Part shown: positions 1 to 8,025 of the stretch, in pieces | Layout of the letters: the number at the start of each line of letters is the position of its first letter | Position numbering within the stretch: position 1 is the stretch's first letter | DNA from: a virus | IMG/VR virus record: IMGVR_UViG_3300021087_000039 | Location: 1 to 36,417 of that record | Direction: 5' to 3' (one strand) | DNA: 36,417 nt | Made by a program: the position numbers and the translations under genes | The notes under the pieces: model-generated | Told to the model about the DNA's origin: nothing | What the model saw: the letters and a program-made list of their open reading frames with translations, nothing else | Databases searched by the model: none

Positions 1-3000
1 TCGCGCTCGCACTCGCAGTAGTCGTGGTGGCCTCCGTGTAGGCATCACCAACAGTGGCCGTTGTTTCATTGTCATTCCATGACCTCTGGGTGGAGCAACC
101 GCCACTCTGCTGTATCCCATCTATCATAAGGCAGGACACAAAGTCAGTTCCTGTCCGCGCCACCACGGTCGTTGTATCAACGAGGGTGTTGGTGACCGTC
201 GTAGCGGTCGTCGTGACTGTAGTTGTATCTAGATGCCAGTGACCGTCGTTGCTGTTATGCGTCAGAATCCCCGACTCTGAGGTGGTGACATTGGTCGTGG
301 TTGCTGTCCCCGTCTGGGCAGTTGACGAGGATGTAGAGATCGTTTCTTGCAATGACACAGCAGTGTTCGTATATGTGTAGGTCGGAACATAGACCGGAGC
401 AGGAGGGGGGATGTATGTCTCTTGGACTTCTTCGGGGAGATATTCTTCTGCGACCTCAGCATCAACTATCCCTGCTTCTACCTCAACAGTGAAGTCAACC
501 CATGTAACATACCCACCCGGCGGAGTACCCCAGTCATCGTAATAGTTAGGATCATTTGCTGCGTCGTAAGCCTCCCAACTAGTGAAGCCGCCGGGAGCCA
601 TAGAGCAGGCATCCGTACCCCTACACCCTTCATAGGGATCCCAACTAGGTTCAGGTACTACTGGTTCCGGTTCCTCTACTACTGGCTCTTCTGGTGGCTC
701 CTCTGGCTGCAATTCACACCAGTGTTCATCACAAATATCAGGTGAGTCTTCATCAGGCCAAGGCACCACCTCTTCATCCCAGTATGGATCTTCTTCCTCG
801 TCCCAAGGCTCCTCGTCCCAAGGCTCCTCTTCACACCAAGACTCCGCATCACAAACGTCAGGCTCTTCAGGCTCCCAATCTGGATCCCAGTCTGGATCTT
901 CTACCTCCCAATCTGGGTCTTCTTCGATCTCCTCATCCCAAGGCGGCTCTTCGCACCAATCAGTATCTGAACAGCCCTCCTCTACCTCAGGCTCCTCCAC
1001 CTCAGGCTCATCCGTTTCTTCGATTTCAGGTTCGTCTACTTCTTCAGAAGGCACCTCCGCTTCATCCACTTGCTCTTCATCCACTTCCTCTTCTGAAGGT
1101 GAATCTGGCTCGGGTAGAAGTTCTTCGTCAAAGGTGCCTGTATCTTCCGGGTCGGTGAATGGGTCTTCCTCATCATCCCACAACTCTGGCTCTTCCAAGT
1201 CATCAACATCTTCACCCGTGAATTCATTCCAGTCGTCCCACTCCTCCTCGGTCCACTCCTCGGTCATGTCCTCCCAGTCCTCCTCCCACTGGGCTTCCAT
1301 TTCCTCGTCGTATTCCTGCCAATCCTCTTCTGTCCATTCCCATGTTTCGCTAGGTGGTGGTCCCCAGTCCTCGGGCCACTCCTCTAGACCCTCCTCCTCC
1401 AGAATCCACGCTTCCTCATCTTCCGCTGACCAGTTTCCCCACTCGTCATCTTCTTCTAACCAAAGATCATCTTCAGATACATTTTCATCTTCTTCTTCCA
1501 TCCAATCTTCATCAGACCAATCCTCTTCCAAGGACAAATCGGAATCTTCATCCAAGGACCACTCGTCATCTTCTTCATCATTGACCTCCCATAACAATTC
1601 CTGTTCAGCGTCATACGCTTCCCAATCACCATCATCCCACAGCGCGGTTTCGCTAGGTGACGGACCCCAGTCCTCTGGCCATTCGTCAAAACCTTCCTCT
1701 GCAAGAATCATGGCCTCTTCATCAGCGGCCCACTCTTGATCGTAGGCGTCCCAATCGTCTTCAGTCCACTCTGCGGATTCCGTGGGTGACGGACCCCAAT
1801 CCTCAGGCCACTCCTCTACACCCAGTTCTTCCAGCAGTTCCTCTTCCCACGACTCCGGATCTTCCATCTCCTCTTCCCAGATGGCGTCCATTTCCTCGTC
1901 GTAGATATCCCAATCTTCTTCTTCCCAGTCAACGGTTTCGGTAGGCGACGGACCCATGAGGTCTTCGTTCCACTCCTCCAAACCCATCTCTTCCAGAATC
2001 CACGCCTCTTCCAAATCAGCGTCATACTCCTGAAAGGCGAAATCCTCTTCGTAATATTCTTCTTCGTACTCCTCCCAGAACTCCTCCTCATCAAACTCTT
2101 CATGTTCTTCAAAGAATTCGATGCGCTCCTCTTCGACCTCCTCCATGAACGATTCAACTTCTTCAAACAGTTCTTCAACATCGACAGCCTCACCAAAGAG
2201 ATCGTCCATCAACTCCTGTTCTTCTTCAAAATATTCGTCGTCGTATTCGACTTCTTCCCACTGCTCGTCTTCCCAATACTCTTCATCCACACTGAGAAGA
2301 ATCTCAACGAAATCAATCTCATCTTCTTCAAATATTTCAGGGGCTTCCCACTCTTCAACTGATTCGATCTCTTCGACGTAGGACGCGCCCAACACTTCTT
2401 CAATGCGATCCTCAGCAACCGCTTGGAAATATTCAGCATCCGAAGCGACCCACGCTTCAACTTCAACTTCCTCTACTGTGATCTCCCCTACATCTACATC
2501 GAACGTCAGTTCGATAACAACGGGAACGATTACCGGTTCTGGTGCAGGGGGCAGGGTCGCTGCCGGAGCATCCGGTCGATCCGGAATGGTGACAGTCGGT
2601 TCATCGAACACCTGTTCGACAACCCGGTAAGCGGTCATGTCAACCTCTACCTCGGCCAGCACCTCGCCCGCTTCATCTTGAATAGCAATATCCAGCGTGT
2701 CTCTGACTGGCTCCGACTCAGGAATTGTGACACCCGGCTGCTCAGGTTCAGGCTCCGGTTCTGGAGCAAAAGCCACCTCAATTTGCTGACCGGCTTCCAG
2801 TTCGATCTCAACCTCAAGGGCATCAACAGCAATCGCGACAGTCGCTTCCTCTATCTCTGCAATTTCGATTGATTCTTCAGAGAAGGCCAACAACGACTGA
2901 GCCTCTTCAGGTTCTTCTTCAACCTCTTCTTCAGCCTCTTCCCACCGTTCCGGCTCTTCCTCCTCCACGATGACCGCTTCAATCTGAACCGATTTCTCCT

Positions 3001-4294
3001 CGCTCAGAACCAGCAGAGAGAACTTTTGTTCAGTTTCTTCTTCTATCTGTTCCTCTATTGCTTCTTCGATTCTGTCCCTAGTAGAAGTCGGCTCTTCTAC
3101 TTCGGGAGTTGGAACATCAATCTCTTCGACATCTGCGGAGAACGACTCCACCCCCGGTGGAAGAAACACCAAAACTGGATCAGCGGTACTTGGCCCTGAA
3201 ATCAGATAACGATAAGTAGCGCCTTCAATTTCATTAACGAACGCACCATCGTAGTAACCCAGCCTGTCACCTGATTCAGTTTCAATCTTAAGAGCCATCT
3301 GCTTGTCACCAGAAGCGGCAACGGTAAGCATTGTCCCTGACTCTTCTCCCTCTTCCTGAGGGCAGAAACTGCAAGTAAACGGACCGGACCGGGAACGCAT
3401 CGGAGTGAGTTCCATGGTCCCCGTCCCACCAAACCAAGCCTCCGATTGTTCCGTGGGGTTGGTCGCAGCAAGGGCATACATCCATTGACCGTCATTGGAT
3501 ACGTCGATCCAACGTTCCTCGTTAGGCCAGTTGGAATCGTAGATATGGATGCGATAGCCACCGGCCATCTCTTCTACTCGGTAAGGCGTGACGGCGTGTC
3601 CGCCCATCTCGCTGTAAATACCGATTGTGAAACCGGTGTGCGGGTTTCCCTTTTCTGCTTCTGAGAAATCGTAGAGAAGAACCTCTGCCAATTCCGTGGG
3701 AGACTTCTCTAGATAAGAGGATGCTTCCTGCTGCACCTCCATGGCGAACTGGGTTACATACCAGTAGGCGATTTCAGAGAGGAGGGCCGGATCCTGCTTG
3801 ATGAGTTCCGCAACAGTTTGTGTGTTTTGGAAGGTCGCAAGGGTTTCTATGTCGCCCGCGAGGCGGAGGCTCAACACCGCCAAGCCTTCGCACAGCCCTC
3901 CACGCATTGACTTGTTGGCCTGCGACATCAACTGCAAGATCACCGGATACGGCGTACATTGACCGTCGGTTACATCTGAACAAACTTGGTTGTCGCCGTA
4001 CAGACGACGCGCCATGTTTACTGTCAGGTCTGCTGGTGCTTCCCCACCACCGAAGTTCTCAAAAGAGAAGGTGTCATCTACGGTCGCGTAATTCGGGATG
4101 GCGTGATCCGCCAGAGGAACTTCCTCAAGAACTACTGAAGCGATAGTGGCAGTAGGGGCAACAGTTGTCGTGACTACATCAGTGGTCGTCGGAGGAAAGA
4201 GTGTCGTCGGAGATGCATCCGGATCTCCGGCAGGGGAGGAACATCCGAATAAGAACAGCGACCCCGCTAGCAGGGTGGCGATAAACCGTTTCAC
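1..4294 (-). CDS. Giant acidic, Trp-rich lipoprotein with cysteine-peptidase-like N-terminal domain (partial, 3' end outside window)
   Basis: One uninterrupted reading frame runs from a GTG at 4294 off the left edge, giving at least 1431 residues. Residues 1-18 form a lipoprotein signal (K-R, hydrophobic stretch, lipobox L-F-G-C with Cys18), followed by a Thr/Pro-rich linker (about 25-50), so it is probably a lipid-anchored exported protein. Residues 90-275 resemble papain-like secreted domains: Cys135 in a GGLCEGLA context, His233 in GGHAVTPY, and Asp253/Asn255 in IYDSNWP could form a triad. From about residue 390 the chain is dominated by Glu and Asp with about fifty Trp, including four WPEDWGPSP-type repeats and three C-D-x-x-W-C units, then a Thr-rich stretch to the edge. 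The GTG lies 4 nt after the preceding stop, suggesting co-transcription with it. Function is unknown: surface masking, superinfection exclusion or adhesion are guesses. Frame and lipobox are clear; the peptidase assignment is tentative. Confidence 0.85.
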   Translation of the reverse strand, partial: MKRFIATLLAGSLFLFGCSSPAGDPDASPTTLFPPTTTDVVTTTVAPTATIASVVLEEVPLADHAIPNYATVDDTFSFENFGGGEAPADLTVNMARRLYGDNQVCSDVTDGQCTPYPVILQLMSQANKSMRGGLCEGLAVLSLRLAGDIETLATFQNTQTVAELIKQDPALLSEIAYWYVTQFAMEVQQEASSYLEKSPTELAEVLLYDFSEAEKGNPHTGFTIGIYSEMGGHAVTPYRVEEMAGGYRIHIYDSNWPNEERWIDVSNDGQWMYALAATNPTEQSEAWFGGTGTMELTPMRSRSGPFTCSFCPQEEGEESGTMLTVAASGDKQMALKIETESGDRLGYYDGAFVNEIEGATYRYLISGPSTADPVLVFLPPGVESFSADVEEIDVPTPEVEEPTSTRDRIEEAIEEQIEEETEQKFSLLVLSEEKSVQIEAVIVEEEEPERWEEAEEEVEEEPEEAQSLLAFSEESIEIAEIEEATVAIAVDALEVEIELEAGQQIEVAFAPEPEPEPEQPGVTIPESEPVRDTLDIAIQDEAGEVLAEVEVDMTAYRVVEQVFDEPTVTIPDRPDAPAATLPPAPEPVIVPVVIELTFDVDVGEITVEEVEVEAWVASDAEYFQAVAEDRIEEVLGASYVEEIESVEEWEAPEIFEEDEIDFVEILLSVDEEYWEDEQWEEVEYDDEYFEEEQELMDDLFGEAVDVEELFEEVESFMEEVEEERIEFFEEHEEFDEEEFWEEYEEEYYEEDFAFQEYDADLEEAWILEEMGLEEWNEDLMGPSPTETVDWEEEDWDIYDEEMDAIWEEEMEDPESWEEELLEELGVEEWPEDWGPSPTESAEWTEDDWDAYDQEWAADEEAMILAEEGFDEWPEDWGPSPSETALWDDGDWEAYDAEQELLWEVNDEEDDEWSLDEDSDLSLEEDWSDEDWMEEEDENVSEDDLWLEEDDEWGNWSAEDEEAWILEEEGLEEWPEDWGPPPSETWEWTEEDWQEYDEEMEAQWEEDWEDMTEEWTEEEWDDWNEFTGEDVDDLEEPELWDDEEDPFTDPEDTGTFDEELLPEPDSPSEEEVDEEQVDEAEVPSEEVDEPEIEETDEPEVEEPEVEEGCSDTDWCEEPPWDEEIEEDPDWEVEDPDWDPDWEPEEPDVCDAESWCEEEPWDEEPWDEEEDPYWDEEVVPWPDEDSPDICDEHWCELQPEEPPEEPVVEEPEPVVPEPSWDPYEGCRGTDACSMAPGGFTSWEAYDAANDPNYYDDWGTPPGGYVTWVDFTVEVEAGIVDAEVAEEYLPEEVQETYIPPPAPVYVPTYTYTNTAVSLQETISTSSSTAQTGTATTTNVTTSESGILTHNSNDGHWHLDTTTVTTTATTVTNTLVDTTTVVARTGTDFVSCLMIDGIQQSGGCSTQRSWNDNETTATVGDAYTEATTTTASASA
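714..973 (-). repeat. Three C-D-x-x-W-C-E repeats inside the acidic lipoprotein
   Basis: Within the giant lipoprotein, three short segments share a Cys-(Ser/Asp)-x2/3-Trp-Cys-Glu pattern (CSDTDWCEE, CDAESWCEE, CDEHWCEL), about 120 nt apart and separated by Pro/Trp/Asp/Glu-rich spacers such as EEPWDEEPWDEE. Paired Cys five or six residues apart, repeated three times, suggest small disulfide loops or a metal site in an otherwise disordered acidic chain. Confidence 0.6.
1351..1985 (-). repeat. Four WPEDWGPSPSE-type repeats inside the acidic lipoprotein
   Basis: Four related units begin near 1351, 1657, 1790 and 1943. Each encodes a core like EEWPEDWGPSPSET, followed a few residues later by D-W-x-x-Y-D and a Trp/Glu-rich spacer. 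Spacing is irregular (about 306, 133 and 153 nt) and the copies have diverged, the 1943 copy reading EEWNEDLMGPSPTE. This looks like an old duplicated protein module rather than recent slippage. Confidence 0.7.
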
Positions 4295-4298
4295 GGCT

Positions 4299-4739
4299 CT
4301 ACTGCCGTTTGCGTTTATTCTGGTACCAGAAAAGAAAGCCGACTAGAACAACTAACGCGGTAGCGACAATAATAACGGTTACCGATCCACCCGGCGCTCC
4401 GCTCATGTCCAACGAAAAGTTTTTGGTCCCACCGCCAAGAAGATCGTTCTCGGCCTTCATCTCTGCTACTGCCTGCTCCAACTGTTCAACCTTGTAGTTG
4501 AGAGCAGCCTCTTCCCCAGATGATTGCCAGATGAATCCAAAGGCTCCAGAAATGGCAGCAGGTAGACCAAGGACGTAGGCTATGTTGTCTTTGATGCGGT
4601 CAAACAAGCCTGAAGCGTGTTTAGCCGCACCGACGACAGACATACCTACGCCCTCGGTTACCTCTAAGTCCGTTTCCTCCAGTGCGTTGGAAATATTATC
4701 CGCAGCACCTTCCAAGTATTTCCGAAGCGCGTCATCCAT
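4299..4739 (-). CDS. Small membrane protein of the presumed lysis/surface module
   Basis: 146 residues. The N-terminal half is polar and acidic. A hydrophobic stretch lies near residues 53-71, then a coiled-coil-like segment near 75-97 (KVEQLEQAVAEMKAEN), and a strong transmembrane segment near 118-136 followed by a basic tail (NKRKRQ). That pattern suggests a protein anchored by its C-terminus with a positive cytoplasmic end. The ATG has a good ribosome binding site (AGAGG about 6 nt upstream). The stop is 4 nt before the lipoprotein start, and a holin-like gene lies upstream. It could be an accessory lysis factor, a second holin or an anchor for the acidic lipoprotein. I recognise no family. 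Confidence 0.75.
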   Translation of the reverse strand: MDDALRKYLEGAADNISNALEETDLEVTEGVGMSVVGAAKHASGLFDRIKDNIAYVLGLPAAISGAFGFIWQSSGEEAALNYKVEQLEQAVAEMKAENDLLGGGTKNFSLDMSGAPGGSVTVIIVATALVVLVGFLFWYQNKRKRQ

Positions 4740-4837
4740 AGCAACCTCTTATGGGCTTATGCCCAAGTCACTTAGATGATACCCGCTAACGTAATACGGA
4801 AACGGTTAGTTTCTGGTCTTCCCCGTATTCAATGTCC

Positions 4838-5044
4838 TCAAGACATCATCGACGGCGAACGGTCTCCGAACTTACTTGCAGCCCAGCCCTTGATAACTGC
4901 GACACCTGCTGACACACCGGCCATCAGAATCATCTTCCAGTTATCTACGCCAAGGTCCATGACGCTGTTGGTACCCATGGCACCAATAGCGGCTTGAACA
5001 AAAGTTGCAATTGTACGTTCGGCAAGATCCTTGTATTCGGCCAT
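4838..5044 (-). CDS. Holin-like protein, r1t type
   Basis: 68 residues. A charged N-terminus (AEYKDLAERT) leads into two hydrophobic stretches (about 12-27 and 35-52) separated by a short NSVMDLGVDNW turn, then a polar tail. The ERT-x-x-T-F-V-Q-A-A ... D-x-x-x-x-N-W-K ... AGVSAGVAVIKG layout resembles the small r1t-type holins common in phages of Actinobacteria and other Gram-positives. Holins form membrane pores that time lysis. The ATG has GAGG about 7 nt upstream. It is the first gene of the leftward operon, but no endolysin is visible next to it, so a host-lysis role is inferred from family resemblance only. Confidence 0.65.
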   Translation of the reverse strand: MAEYKDLAERTIATFVQAAIGAMGTNSVMDLGVDNWKMILMAGVSAGVAVIKGWAASKFGDRSPSMMS

Positions 5045-5224
5045 GAAATAACCTCACATCTCGCCAATATGGACAGCCCTAAGGCTAATGAGAGTTTACT
5101 CCACTTGAATATGCTGAAAGATGAACCTTATACTGTTTCAAATACCGCGTCACTTTCTTCGTATGGATAGTCGCGTGGTGTAGTATAGTCATCATCGCGT
5201 ATCAGACGAATCTAAGGACGGGCG
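5045..5224. promoter_or_regulatory. Divergent intergenic region between leftward holin operon and rightward operon
   Basis: 180 bp without a gene lies between divergent start codons, so both promoters are expected here. On the plus strand a -10-like TATAGT sits at 5184-5189 but no convincing -35 is seen; AAGGAC about 6 nt before the ATG at 5225 is the ribosome binding site. On the minus strand GAGG precedes the holin ATG. I see no clear operator or long inverted repeat. Confidence 0.4.
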
Positions 5225-5476
5225 ATGGAATTTGCGAACGTTATTCCAGATGGAACCAAGAAGGTGATCCTGACTCGTGTCATCAAAGAACTAGAGATTG
5301 AAATCTGGGACAAATGCACGATGATGGGCGTTGATATGGCTGCCCTCGCCGCTGATTATGCTGCTCCGGCTGAACCAGAAGACAGCGACGGCCTAACGTA
5401 TGTGGGTGAGAGGCAGATCGAATCACTGAACACACGCATCGTCAGTTGTAAGGCCCAACTAGCAGCATTAGGATAA
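5225..5476 (+). CDS. Small protein of unknown function, first gene of the rightward operon
   Basis: 83 residues, with a good ribosome binding site (AAGGAC about 6 nt before the ATG). It has an amphipathic helical N-terminus (KKVILTRVIKELEIEIWDK), a middle stretch with Pro/Glu/Asp, and ends in CKAQLAALG. The next gene ends in a near-identical RIQLAALG after a similar G-V-D ... A-x-Y layout, so the two look like diverged duplicates. The next gene starts 4 nt after this stop. There is no signal peptide, membrane segment or recognised motif. Confidence 0.7.
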   Translation: MEFANVIPDGTKKVILTRVIKELEIEIWDKCTMMGVDMAALAADYAAPAEPEDSDGLTYVGERQIESLNTRIVSCKAQLAALG

Positions 5477-5480
5477 TCAA

Positions 5481-5690
5481 ATGGCTCTCACCGTTGAACA
5501 GGTGGCCGCAGCCAAAGCGGAAGCCAAAGAATTCTTGGAGTATTCCACACAGATACTCTGTCACACGCTTGGCGTAGATCCGGCGACTGTCACCGCTTCT
5601 TACACCAATCCAGTTGCCGTAGATGACGCGTTCTATGAATCCCACGAATGCCTGCGAATTCAACTAGCAGCGCTTGGCGCATTGGCGTAA
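5481..5690 (+). CDS. Small protein of unknown function, diverged duplicate of the preceding gene
   Basis: 69 residues. An Ala/Glu/Lys-rich helical N-terminus precedes a HTLGVDPATVTASYTNPV segment and a C-terminal helix ending QLAALGALA. Its GVDPATVTASY matches GVDMAALAADY in the upstream protein in position and style, and both share the terminal (Q)LAALG. The gene is tightly coupled to its neighbours (4-nt gap upstream, 3-nt gap downstream). Possibly a small structural, chaperone or adaptor protein; no family recognised. Confidence 0.7.
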   Translation: MALTVEQVAAAKAEAKEFLEYSTQILCHTLGVDPATVTASYTNPVAVDDAFYESHECLRIQLAALGALA

Positions 5691-5693
5691 GTC

Positions 5694-5933
5694 ATGGCTG
5701 AAAAGAATCAGCAGGACATCGCCAAAGAGGCCGGTAAAACCCTCCTAACAGAAACACTGCTGTTCGACCCTCTCGTTATGGAAGGAACAGACGGTCTTAG
5801 CCCTGTCGGTAAGTGGCGCGAGAACGAGCCTATTCATTGGAATCAGGAACTAGCCGTTTGGGAATACAAGTCTGACGCGAGCATATTCGCGTGTAGTCGC
5901 ATGGATCCCGACACCGATGCGCGTGGGAACTGA
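5694..5933 (+). CDS. Small hypothetical protein
   Basis: 79 residues, soluble, with a Lys/Glu-rich start (AEKNQQDIAKEAGKTLLTE), a central W-x-E-N-E-P-x-H-W and an acidic C-terminus (MDPDTDARGN). The gaps to the genes on either side are 3 nt, indicating one transcription unit. It has no signal peptide or membrane segment and I do not recognise the family. Confidence 0.65.
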   Translation: MAEKNQQDIAKEAGKTLLTETLLFDPLVMEGTDGLSPVGKWRENEPIHWNQELAVWEYKSDASIFACSRMDPDTDARGN

Positions 5934-5936
5934 CCA

Positions 5937-6236
5937 ATGGCTGCTCGTAGCACTCCCGGCAACTCGTACTCTGCTTCTGCGGAATTAGAATTTTGTGAAT
6001 CGCAAATAGCGAAAATGATGTTCATCCTTGGTTTGGACTGGGCCAATATTGACTCCACATCCATTGATGACATGCTTGACAAAATCAATGAAAACTATTG
6101 GCTGAATCCAAATGGTGGTGCTGAAGACGGACAAGGACGCGCCCCCGAAGACTATCTAAGAGCCAATAACAACCTTCTCGCAATCTTGACACGACGCAAC
6201 TGGTATTGGCGTCACATGGCCATAGGGGTGTCGTAA
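5937..6236 (+). CDS. Small hypothetical protein
   Basis: 99 residues. It contains FCESQIAKMMFILGLDWANI, similar in style to the I/LCHTLGVDPATV segment of the 5481 gene, so the small genes of this operon may belong to one loose family. The C-terminus carries NWYWRHMAIGV. Its TAA stop overlaps the ATG of the next gene (TAATG at 6234-6238), which supports translational coupling to the methyltransferase-like gene. Confidence 0.65.
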   Translation: MAARSTPGNSYSASAELEFCESQIAKMMFILGLDWANIDSTSIDDMLDKINENYWLNPNGGAEDGQGRAPEDYLRANNNLLAILTRRNWYWRHMAIGVS

Positions 6237-6982
6237 TGGCTCACGCATGGTTTGAAACCAACCTGATCTCCAAGTCGCTATCCACCCTCGGAGACAAGCA
6301 CGATCAAGCGTGGAACGATTCAACCGTTGACTACATCAACGCGTGGTCAGCGCACGACACTGCCATGAATACTGACCGGCGAGCAGTAGCCACAGGAAAC
6401 GACGCCGAACTTCATTGGTGGACGATGATTCAAACCAACATTCCCGGCTGGGACGCAAATGTTTGGTCAGCCGAAATGCGAAGCGCATTGTTTACAGAAT
6501 GCATTAACGCCACCAACTCTTTGTGGGCAATCGGGATACCAGAAACGTGGATGACGGAGCAAATGAACGACCGCTCCAAGAACGTCACACTAGTCAATGA
6601 CCGATTTCTGTACGGATATGAACAGTTTTACCTGTCCCAAAGTGCAGCGTCCGCATACTCTGACACACAGTATTCCACCATGGACGTTCAAGATATTCTG
6701 GCTGGCACCAACGCCGGAACCTTCGACTATGTTCATGTTCGCATGGCGGATCTAATTGACACTTCCACCAAGTTGGTAGACGGCTACTTGTCCATGCTGG
6801 CTGTCGGTGGAATCATGCACATCGAAGACTCTGGCATGTTCGGACAAATCTACACCAACCATCAGGCGCTACATAAACATTACGCAACCAGAACCAACAG
6901 GCATCTTTTGACCAAGGACAACCTGCTGGTATTCCATCTCGTCACCGATGATGGAACAACCATCATAAAACGAGTGTCTTAA
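6236..6982 (+). CDS. Possible class I methyltransferase-like protein
   Basis: 248 residues from the ATG overlapping the upstream stop; a TTG 30 nt earlier is open but less likely. The N-terminal half is Trp- and His-rich and unrecognised. The C-terminal half has the look of the second part of a Rossmann methyltransferase: FDYVHVRMADLID (strand 4-like), a helix, then MLAVGGIMHIED (pGG-type turn and strand 5). No clear glycine-rich SAM-binding motif I is seen, so catalysis is doubtful. It lies directly before three 2OG oxygenase genes and, further on, a clear methyltransferase. The fold assignment is by pattern only. Confidence 0.5.
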   Translation: MAHAWFETNLISKSLSTLGDKHDQAWNDSTVDYINAWSAHDTAMNTDRRAVATGNDAELHWWTMIQTNIPGWDANVWSAEMRSALFTECINATNSLWAIGIPETWMTEQMNDRSKNVTLVNDRFLYGYEQFYLSQSAASAYSDTQYSTMDVQDILAGTNAGTFDYVHVRMADLIDTSTKLVDGYLSMLAVGGIMHIEDSGMFGQIYTNHQALHKHYATRTNRHLLTKDNLLVFHLVTDDGTTIIKRVS

Positions 6983-6999
6983 TCTGCTAAAATCTGCTC

Positions 7000-8025
7000 A
7001 TGGCCTTAGTTAGAGAGTACCCCGGATGCAGAACCCCGATCCCTTACGTCTCCGAAGCAGACTGTGAATACATCGGAGGTCTAGAGGTACACGACTATGG
7101 GGCAGGGGTTACCGTATTTCGCAATGTCATAGACGTAGACCAGCCTAGATTATTTGAATACATAGACAAATATGCCGTGCATTCAACGCCGGGAGTGTTT
7201 CTCAAAGAAGAAAACGGCGAGCAGTGGTGCGAAGACCTAGAAGGCAGGAAGCATCCAGTAGCAACCTATTACAGAAATCCATATCGACTTGGTGGATTTG
7301 GTAACAGCAAACCCGTCATGGATAAAACTCCTAAGGACATCGCGGAGTTCTTCTATGAAAACGAGAATCAAATCTATCTGTGCCTAATGAAATACATAGA
7401 CATATACACCCATGTTCTCAACTCATTGTGGTGGCGCTTTAGGGGCAATGTTCTCAAGTATTATCCCAACGGAGCAATCGGAATGCATAGCGACAATGAC
7501 ACCAGTCGCAAGACCAGAGACGGGCAGCGATACGAAACTGATCGTCCTGAAGCCATCTTCCAAGTTCTTTCCACCATCACCTATTACAACGATTGCGTGG
7601 ACACGGAAGAAGAACTAGACGGAACCAATTTCACGGGTGGAGAGATGTGGTTTCCGTTCCTTAACAATCTTACTTACAAGCCGCGTACCGGAGACATTCT
7701 GTTCTTCCCCGCGAACTATGTTGGTTCACACGGTGTACGAGACATCACTGGTGGCATAAGGTACGACTACCAATCTGTGTTTGGTCAAGGAATACATACA
7801 GACGAACCTTCCCCTTTGGTTCCGATTTATGAATCAGATGCCGGACATTGGTGTCAGGCCATTTACCTGCCATGGCTTCATCAGGATTGGGAAAGGTTTA
7901 CCCAATCTCCACATTCAAGGTGGAACACCAAAGGCGAAGGACCACCCAACGGTGAGATCAATCCATTATTGCGACCTGTCGAATCCGACCCAGAAGGCCC
8001 ACTGATGTCCTATGAACATATTTGA
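7000..8025 (+). CDS. 2-oxoglutarate/Fe(II)-dependent oxygenase, paralogue 1
   Basis: 341 residues. The double-stranded beta-helix core carries the iron triad His163-x-Asp165 (GMHSDND) and His244 (VGSHGV), with Arg254 (GGIRYDY) ten residues later as the likely 2-oxoglutarate anchor. Between them, NFTGGEMWFPF and a KPRTGDILFFPANY stretch are typical of prolyl-4-hydroxylase-like folds. The N-terminal lead-in (GAGVTVFRNVIDVDQ) recurs in four other proteins here. Such enzymes use O2 and 2-oxoglutarate to hydroxylate proteins, nucleotides or small molecules; the substrate cannot be read from the sequence. Its last 14 nt overlap the next oxygenase gene. Confidence 0.9.
   Translation: MALVREYPGCRTPIPYVSEADCEYIGGLEVHDYGAGVTVFRNVIDVDQPRLFEYIDKYAVHSTPGVFLKEENGEQWCEDLEGRKHPVATYYRNPYRLGGFGNSKPVMDKTPKDIAEFFYENENQIYLCLMKYIDIYTHVLNSLWWRFRGNVLKYYPNGAIGMHSDNDTSRKTRDGQRYETDRPEAIFQVLSTITYYNDCVDTEEELDGTNFTGGEMWFPFLNNLTYKPRTGDILFFPANYVGSHGVRDITGGIRYDYQSVFGQGIHTDEPSPLVPIYESDAGHWCQAIYLPWLHQDWERFTQSPHSRWNTKGEGPPNGEINPLLRPVESDPEGPLMSYEHI

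Noticed and set aside
1134-1739. Plus-strand Ser-rich open frame opposite the acidic lipoprotein
   Set aside because: It is the antisense of Glu/Asp/Trp codons: the opposite strand reads a continuous 1431-codon gene with lipobox and domain structure, while the Ser-rich frame has no ribosome binding site or motif.
4753-4764. GGGC-TTAT-GCCC palindrome before the 4299-4739 gene
   Set aside because: Only a 4-bp stem and no T-run follows on either strand; too weak to call a terminator or operator.
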